Source: Bactericera cockerelli
Lineage: Eukaryota; Arthropoda; Insecta; Hemiptera; Triozidae
DNA: 64,000 nt
NCBI GenBank assembly: GCA_024516035.1
Contig: CM044955.1
Location: 54,587,257-54,651,256, forward strand
Reading direction: 5' to 3'
The notes under the pieces were generated by a model that had not been told where the DNA came from, did no database searches, and saw nothing but the letters and a program-made list of their open reading frames with translations. A program made the position numbers and the translations under genes. Shown piece after piece: positions 57,166 through 64,000 of this stretch. Within the stretch, counting starts at the first letter, position 1; each line of letters starts with the position of its first letter.

Positions 57166-57310
57166 AGACAGAAGAGAGCAAAAGTTTTTAGTAATAATAA
57201 TATTAATATTGCCTTATCTATATTGCCCGATAAGGTCTATTAAAGTCCCATTATTCCAGCAGGAAGCTCAAGACATATTATTATGTTATAAAAATCCCAA
57301 ATGGGAGGAA

Positions 57311-57403
57311 AACTTGTCATGTCCCGGCTGGGTTTCGAACCCACGACCTCTGGAACCTCTGGATTCACAGAGTGCCGCCTTTACCACTGAGCTACCTAAA
57401 AGG
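57311..57403 (-). mobile_element. tRNA-derived repeat, family D
   Basis: Minus strand 'taggtagctcagtggtaaag', 'gtcgtgggttcgaaacccag', 'ccgggacatgacaagttttc'. The T-arm (CTGGG/CCCAG type) pairs, but no intact acceptor stem is seen. Confidence 0.68.
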
Positions 57404-57689
57404 AACAGACATAAAACCAAAGTTTCAGAAATAATATGAAAAAAATCTGGTGTAAACATCACACGACTTTCCTTATCCCCCAAAAAGGAGTCGAATTCCG
57501 CCACTGGTAACTCAAAGGTAACAGATAACTAAAAATAAATGGCAAATTCGTAATCAGCACTTCAAAATCATTGAATTTGATATGTCACAACCCCCATCTA
57601 GGATGAATAATAAAAAAGTTAGTCCAAGCGGGTCCCCCCCACAATACCGGTAAATTGGGGCCGGGTTCCAAAAAAATAGAGATATCAAA

Positions 57690-58085
57690 AAAATGATCAG
57701 AGTAAACCCCCATTATTTTTTTAATTTGAGAAAATGTTGTTCTCTAACATTTTTTGTATCTTTAACCAATTCAAAGAAGCGGTGCTTGCGGCCAATATTT
57801 GCGGCCCTGCGGCCGCAGAATACGGCCGATTTCAACCAAAAGTTTCATGGTTCGTCTGGTGTATAAAATTAATTACCATACCAAATTTCAAGTCCCTAGC
57901 TCTTACCGTTCTTGAGATATCCTGTTCACACACACACAGACACACAGACAGACGCACGGACCAATGGCTGAAAACAACTTTTTTGGTATCCTGAGGCTAT
58001 GATTCGTCCAGAAATGTGAAAAGCTAGGTAGGTCAAATTTTCGACGAATACAATACTTTCCTTATTATAGGATAAGGAATTTATT
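57690..58085 (+). mobile_element. Dispersed repeat, family R, copy 2
   Basis: Same order as 44607-44900: 'gatttcaaccaaaagtttca', 'agtccctagctcttaccgtt', 'aacaacttttttggtatcct', 'actttccttattataggata'. It carries an extra (CACA)n/'cagacagacgcacgg' part. Confidence 0.7.
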
Positions 58086-58089
58086 ATAG

Positions 58090-60220
58090 GATAACGAGTT
58101 TATTCCGGTTTATCCATTTTTCCTGCTTAAACAAGTCCTGTTTTTCTAAGTTTCACTGCATAATTAACTGAACACAGCGACCTCACTAACTAGCATACTG
58201 GACGATTTGGCTTTCGTTTGTCTGTCTGTCTGTTTATTTGTTGTCTGTCTGTTCCGCGATAACTCTCGACCGAATTGTTCAAAATTGATGAAATTTTGCA
58301 TACATGTTCAAGTTCATTGGGGTCTTAGAATTTTACCTTTAGTTTTTCTTACGAATTAGGCCACTCGGGGTCAAATGGGGGCCGTTTTGCATAAAATTGA
58401 AAGCTTTTCTTAAAAGCTAGGGAGGCCGCACTATGGTTAAAAATTGAAAAAGGGCCAAAAAAAGGGCCAGTTGATATTTTTTAATTAAAACCTATCGAGT
58501 GGGGTATTGAATGTAAGGTCTCGATGTCCTCATACTTGATTTAACATTTATAATACGATAGTTGAATCTGTGTGAGGTTTAAAGTTCACGGAACCACTAG
58601 TAACACTAATAAATGAAGTACCATTATTACTGTCGCCAGGACAGAAGAGTCCAGTGCTCAATGACCGTCCAGTGTCCACTATTTACTCAGTATGGAAAAT
58701 AATTTGTTTGTGTTTGCTCAACTAATTGTACAGCTCTGTCATACCTAATGTACTCTACCACTTGTTTGTGGGTGCAGGGGGTGGGGGTTAAGGGTGACTA
58801 TTTGTATGGGGGATGACTATTTGCTTTGCCCCGCGAAGAACTGTGACGTAAGACCCTTTTGAAAAATACTCGAGGCAGAAAGATTCTGAGAAGATCCTTC
58901 TTATGTTATTTTTTGGGGTCTTCCAACTGATATGAGATATCTCACCAGGATTTTACTCACAATTTACTGGAAATTTACTTAGTCAACCTCACCGAGTCTG
59001 GATTGGGCCGGGAATAGCCAGCATCACGAGGATTTGAATTCGAAGGTTTGTTAAAAAAGGGAAAAAAATATCTTGAAAAAGTGAACATCTTTTAAGGACC
59101 TGTCATTGTAGATATTTTTGCACTTGGTCATTGATGACTCTTCGTGGTTAAAGGTGTGGTGAAAAACAAACGAACAAATCCTGAGTGAATATATTCTAGT
59201 AATGGTATACCAATAAGTAAAATTAAAACTCAATGTCCTGGAAATTCATTTCAAATCACTGGATGCGGTTTCTGAGAAGCAATTAGGTCCGGACATGGAT
59301 TTATTGCCGTAATTATCAGCGGAAAACTCGGGTGAGTGTAGCAGGGTTAGTACCAACAGCAGGGGTTGAGTTGAAGAGGATGCCCTATGAGTTATTTCGA
59401 AGAAAATTCTCTAGTGGTCTATTCACGTATCAACTGGCCATCAGCTATCAAGAAGGCATCATCGAAATTGAAAGTTCCCTGTTTTTTTAGCGTCGCTTTC
59501 ACCTGCATGGTCATATCACACCTGCATTTTTTAAATAACAAATTTTAAGAAATATTTTTACTATTCTCAGTTTGAAGTACATAATTTCAACACACTATAC
59601 AAGTATACGTATACACTACACAATGGACACGGAAGGAGCCCAGGACACTGGTTCTGGGCGTCCAAAGGGTTCAATCCTTTCACCACAACATTACAGAGGA
59701 CTCGGAATTATAAACTAGTGTCTATTAGGTATCGTTATTGGTGTTTTAGAACAATATTACAAAAAGGGAAGTTAGACTGTTATCTAATACTGCTGTAGTA
59801 AGTAAAAAAACACCCTAATATTAGATGCTATCAACTCACCAGACAACCTCTAGGTTCTTATCTATAGACCAGATGACAGATAGGTTCAGCCGCAGCCCTT
59901 ACTACCTACGGTTCTGTGTGTCAGTTAAGTGACAAAGATTTAACATCATAGGGGTAGTTCGTTACAGACACATATAAGCCTTCATCTTGGTATCTGAATG
60001 ATCGGTCGTTCCTATTGTTATTATTATTATTTTGTTTTATTTATTCACGTATTCTATTAATATAATTATATCATGTATATATATTATGTTTTATTGGGGT
60101 TACACTACAATCCTATTAGTTACACTCCAAACTAAATAAATAAATAAATAAAATAATACGCATGTACCTATTATATAATAATAATAAGTTGTACTGGTAC
60201 ACCTACTGTACACAAAAAAT
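58090..60220. other. Long stretch without a recognisable gene
   Basis: Frames are short and none is recognised. 58165-58480 resembles an old dispersed repeat ('tgtctgtctgttccgcgata', 'attgatgaaattttgcatac'), and 58975-59035 carries a SINE F-like remnant ('agtcaacctcaccgagtctg'). The rest is AT-rich. Confidence 0.4.
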
Positions 60221-60221
60221 A

Positions 60222-60548
60222 GACTGCCAACTTTGGACACAAGACACAATACTTTCTCTTGATTGGTTCACATTGTATAAACGGCAATTTTTCAGGTTTT
60301 ATACTAAATATCTTGTATCTAAATCTCTTGTATCTAAATAAGTTGAACCGATTGTCTTCAAATTTGATTTAAATAGTAGTTATAGGTATGACTTTTTCTT
60401 TTGTAAATTCTAGATTATATTAAAAATTCTGCATCGGCAAGTCGTAAACCTTATTTTTGAACATTTTTGTCCAAAATTTTAGATTTTCTTAAATATCAGA
60501 GCTCAATCAAATTTTATCAATAATAATTACAAATCCACTATGCAATAT
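60222..60548 (-). mobile_element. Family G element, left piece
   Basis: 'gactgccaactttggacaca' through 'gagctcaatcaaattttatc' and 'aatccactatgcaata' follow the reverse complement of 8372-8890 up to its 'tatgcataggcc' point, then stop. The other half appears at 61660-62075. Confidence 0.6.
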
Positions 60549-61650
60549 CTAATAGAATAGAATATAATATACCTTGTTTATACTGCCGAGGTAAGACTGA
60601 AAAGTCCCTTTACTCCCTGGACAATGGAAGTTTTTTTAAACCCTTCATCTGATATCAATACTCTGACTGTTATAGACTAAAAAGGGGTGAAATGTTAGTA
60701 CGCCTCCTCGTGGTTCACCCTGGGCAACGCATTAACATGCGGCTAAAGTACTGACAATTTTGGCGATCAGACAATCACTGCCATCAGATCTCCTGATCAA
60801 GTTTATTACAAATGTCTTCTCACTTTGAGATGTGTAATAAAGCCATACGATAAATAAATAAAACTCTGACTGAAAAGTCCCTCTGCATATACGGCCCTTG
60901 CTCTTCAATCGCTGGGATCGAACCAGCGTACATCATCCTCACCCGGCCTGGCCTGGCACTCTACGAACTCATTATCCGAACATTTGTTACCTCAAGATAA
61001 CACTTGGAGAGCTGTGTAAATAAAGCTTTCGATAAGGACATGACAGGGAAAAGTGTCACATTATTATCACAAAGAAAAATAGGGGGGGGCGAGGGGTACC
61101 TAGCATAATATTTTAATTATTATTAAACATCCAGGGGGGGGGGGGTCACCAACTCACCGTATTATAATAAATCAACAGGCGGTGGGGGGTTCCATAATAT
61201 TGATGTAACAATAAATATTATTATAATGTAACAGGGGCCAGGTGAAGATCCTTATGACTAGGTATATGTAAAATGAATAATAATGATAATATAGCAAGAG
61301 GGGGGGGGGGGGGGGGGGGGGGGTTTGGTGGTGACAGCACATCTCGTCACAACGTCAACCATGATGTTTACTGACATGCTGGACAATGGAAGTTTTTTTT
61401 TAAACCCTTCATCTGATATCAAGCGTCAAACTATAGTATTTGCTGACAAATTGGGACAACACATTTAATGAGATGCCGCACAGAGAGGTATGTCAGTTGC
61501 TGCTTTGGACAGTTCTCAAACTCGTAAGTTCGTAACGCATACAAAGTTTATGTAAAAATCAAACTACAGAGGTAAACCCTCTGTGCTTCAGTGAGAAATT
61601 TAAATTTTTTGCATAAAACCAACAAATAACGGATTACCATGTTTGTGTAA
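60549..61650. other. Probable insertion splitting a family G element
   Basis: The ~1.1 kb between the two family G pieces contains direct repeats of about 42 bp (60618-60658 and 61379-61422, 'ctggacaatggaagtttttt ... catctgatatcaa'), a SINE F-like remnant near 60895-60960 and several G runs (61080-61090, 61133-61145, 61302-61323). No coding frame, so the inserted element is unidentified. Confidence 0.45.
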
Positions 61651-61659
61651 CAATACCAA

Positions 61660-62075
61660 TATAATAACATGCTCACATATGTAAGTAACAAATGCCGAAT
61701 ATCATTAAAATCAGACAAATTTAATGGTTTTGCGTTTAAGTAAAAAAAATAAGCGTTTAAGTAAAAAGTTAGCGGCCAGGCTCATTGTCTGTGTATCACC
61801 AAGAAACACTAGTGCGAAGTTGATTAATTTAAAATGCAACCATCTACAGAAGGTCTCCTAGATGTGTACAAAATTTCATCAAAATCCGTTCAGTAGTTGT
61901 GAGATTTGCGCGTTACAAGGAATGTACGTAATAGACCGACAGACAGACACAAAACCAAAGTTCCTCAGGAGGTTATGAATCGTCCAGAAATTGAAATCGG
62001 AGCAAAAAATATTTTTTTTTAAACAAAAACGAACACAATACTTCCGATTTCTAATATTAGAAATTTCTCGGAAGT
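61660..62075 (-). mobile_element. Family G element, right piece
   Basis: Continues the family from 'gcgtttaagtaaaaagttag' through 'gagatttgcgcgttacaagg' to the terminal 'acttccgatttctaatatta' and 'ctcggaagtaa'. It is close to 5930-6287. Confidence 0.65.
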
Positions 62076-62580
62076 AATAAAGACTTGAAACTATAAAAAG
62101 ATATCAGATTTACTCTCAACGTTTCCAAAAATGTCGCTCACGTCTTTCTACGACAAGCACATTGCTGTACCTTTGACAGAAAATTGATCTAAAAATACCC
62201 GCAAGAATACTAATTTTCATGAAGTTCGAGATTTCGGGGTGGCCAGAAAACGATTTGTAAATATACGTACTTCGCGCTTTTAAAAACTATAACTGCTTAA
62301 AAAATAACGGAAAGTGGAGGAAAACAATTAATCAAAATACATACAACCTCTGTTTCGTGTTAATATAGGCCGGCTGGCGAGTGTTCTTTTGACGAGCGCT
62401 CGCCTCCCGGCGAACTTGATGCATAAACATAATTAATAACTGTTTCACAATAATAATAAGCAATGATATTTATTTCCAAAAGATTCTTTTTTAGCATAAT
62501 ATAAATATTTATCCTTGAACGTATGTACATACTTTATTCTTATTAGATATCGTAATATCTAGTATAGAAATTCTCGAAAC

Positions 62581-62631
62581 AATACCTGTGTGTGTAATGC
62601 AAATAAATATTTTTGTAAAAGTAAAATATCC
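62581..62631. repeat. Direct repeat, left copy
   Basis: 'aatacctgtgtgtgtaatgc aaataaatatttttgtaaaa gtaaaata' recurs at 63952-64000 with two substitutions. The right copy is cut by the window end. Confidence 0.8.
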
Positions 62632-62674
62632 AGTAAAAGAACTCAAGTATATTTTCGTATAATATACGTATAAT

Positions 62675-62707
62675 AAAAGCTATATACGTATTATGTATAT
62701 AGCTTTT
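62675..62707. repeat. Perfect hairpin
   Basis: AAAAGCTATATAC, 7-base loop, GTATATAGCTTTT: a 13-bp perfect stem. It runs into T's and could form in RNA as well as DNA. Confidence 0.75.
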
Positions 62708-63578
62708 TTGGCATCCTAGTCAAAAAAAGATCACACACAACATACGAGCATTATATTTCTGATTTTCTTTTCTTTTGAAGATTACAAGATTTGTCCTTGT
62801 AAATGCGCTCCCTGTTTTTCTGTTTTTGATATTTCCTTCTATATCCTTTGTGAGCTTAACCTGGGTTATTCTTAGATGATTTACTTCAAGCACCTGCTAA
62901 TCAGGCGCGGTCGGTGCTAAGGAGCTGCGAGACTGCAGCACCCCCAGACGAAAAATAAAAAAGAGAGGATTTTCTCAAGTCGTAGCTCGTACACAATGAA
63001 AATTATTAATAATTAATGCATAATTATTATGATTGGCATGGTAAACAAACTCAATCTCTTTAGATACTGAAAGAACGATTTTATAAATGCCATTTTATTC
63101 CGGTTTATGTGGCAGCACCCCCAAATCATTTTCTCACCGGCCGCGCCTGCTGCTAATACTAGAATATTACTTACCTTCTAGTAATACCTACTTACTACTT
63201 ACCTACCTGTCAGATGATATGGATCAAAGGTCTGGATCTCGGATATTCAGTTATCCACTGTACCTAGTATTTTTAACGTCTTGAAAATAAAGTTGTACTT
63301 GTATTAAGTTTGATTTTTTTTTCAAACCCGTTTCCTGGAAACTAGGGCCAAAAAGAAGTAGGTACTGCTTTTACCCGCAATGGTGTTTTACCCCTGTGCC
63401 TCTATTTCTTTGCAATCATATTCTCAAACCAATTTTACTATGAATGTAATATTACCATTGTATACATTTTTGTTTCATTAAATGCCATTATAATTAATTA
63501 TTTATTATTGTTCTTTAAAAGTAAGACTTATACAAACAAATAGTTAAAAGTTTTAAGTTAAAGTTATTATATCTACTT

Positions 63579-63711
63579 GTGTTAATCACCTACGTGACCT
63601 ACGTCATATCACAACTACTCAAACTCGGTTTACTAAATCTACGCTGAATACCGGACTTGAACCACCGACCTCCAGGTCACAAGTACGCCGCCTTATCGAT
63701 CAAGCTACAAA
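63579..63711 (-). mobile_element. tRNA-derived SINE, family B
   Basis: Minus strand: 'gtagcttgatcgataaggcg', 'gtgacctggaggtcggtggt', 'tcaagtccggtattcagcgt', 'gagtagttgtgatatgacgt'. Near complete. Confidence 0.8.
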
Positions 63712-63951
63712 TAGATACGTATAAATATTAAAATAACGAGAAAAAAATTAAGAAAAAAGAAAAGAAATATATAAAAGCAAAATAAAAATATTTATCTCAA
63801 TCAAATCGTTGAGAAAGCGAACAGAACAAAAAGGCCAAACAATCTATAGGAAAATCTTTTGTTTTTCCTCCCTTTCAACAAATAAAGACCACAAAAGAGA
63901 AAATGTAGGATAAGAAAAGAAAAAGGGACCAGGAAAAAGGAAAAAGGAAAA

Positions 63952-64000
63952 AAATACCTGTGTGTGTAACGCAAATAATTATTTTTGTAAAAGTAAAATA
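63952..64000. repeat. Direct repeat, right copy (cut by window end)
   Basis: Second copy of 62581-62631; spacing 1371 bp. Could be the start of a longer repeated unit. Confidence 0.75.

Larger units (their letters stand above)
62080..63570. other. Unannotated AT-rich stretch
   Basis: No gene recognised. It holds a hairpin (62675-62707) and one arm of a direct repeat (62581-62631). The 65-aa frame at 63087-63284 has no recognisable features. Confidence 0.4.

Overview
The window is eukaryotic nuclear DNA from an animal, almost certainly an arthropod and most likely an insect. It is AT-rich. Its coding sequence is broken into short exons with GT/AG junctions, and it is crowded with tRNA-derived SINEs, decayed non-LTR retrotransposons, Helitron-like and hAT-like elements, minisatellites and (CT)n/(TG)n tracts. 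The mix of tRNA-derived SINEs looks hemipteran (planthopper-like) to me, but that is a memory-based impression and I cannot fix the species. There is no bacterial or viral gene set, no operon and no CRISPR array.

Only two host genes can be supported, both on the + strand. (1) The 3' end of membralin (TMEM259 family). A 100-bp exon at 27733-27832 encodes the conserved core ([15 protein letters not shown]). It is followed by a 6.6-kb intron and a GC-rich terminal exon at 34433-34897. Upstream exons were not found in the window. An 85-bp tandem duplication has copied the 3' splice site and first 15 codons of the penultimate exon. (2) A complete four-exon secreted gene at 49763-53828 (531 aa) with the fold of the M14B (carboxypeptidase D/E-like) metallopeptidases. 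The catalytic signature is broken (HGTD for HGNE, DLDT for DLNR, IQGG for LHGG), so it is predicted to be a pseudoenzyme. It ends in two tandem transthyretin-like domains instead of one. Its first intron is largely a ~1.5-kb, 28-bp minisatellite that appears to have grown out of the exon 1 splice donor, so dozens of copies of the donor sequence follow the real one.

Layout: 1-5.2 kb, two near-identical copies of a 1.6-kb block carrying a LINE fragment, separated by a 22-bp minisatellite. 5.2-9.6 kb, SINEs, dispersed elements and a dead RTE-type LINE tail. 9.6-13.9 kb, a 20-bp satellite of about 200 units. 14-20.8 kb, SINEs and CT-rich tracts. 20.8-21.5 kb, a 69-bp minisatellite. 21.6-23.3 kb, a 1.65-kb near-perfect palindrome. 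24-35 kb, the membralin 3' end; its intron holds the C-terminus of a retroelement with a restriction-like endonuclease. 35.8-45.1 kb, four Helitron-like elements (two with TG-repeat cores), SINEs and two 5S-like fragments nearby. 45.3-48.4 kb, a LINE 3' ORF and a hAT-like element with 8-bp target duplications and SINEs nested inside. 49.7-53.8 kb, the carboxypeptidase-like gene. 54-64 kb, SINEs, G-runs and dispersed repeats with no gene.

The window does not show a set of genes working together as a pathway. The most unusual structures are the splice-donor-derived minisatellite inside the pseudo-carboxypeptidase gene, the acceptor duplication in membralin, the long palindrome and the Helitron-like family. 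Family assignments come from motifs read by eye; no search was run.
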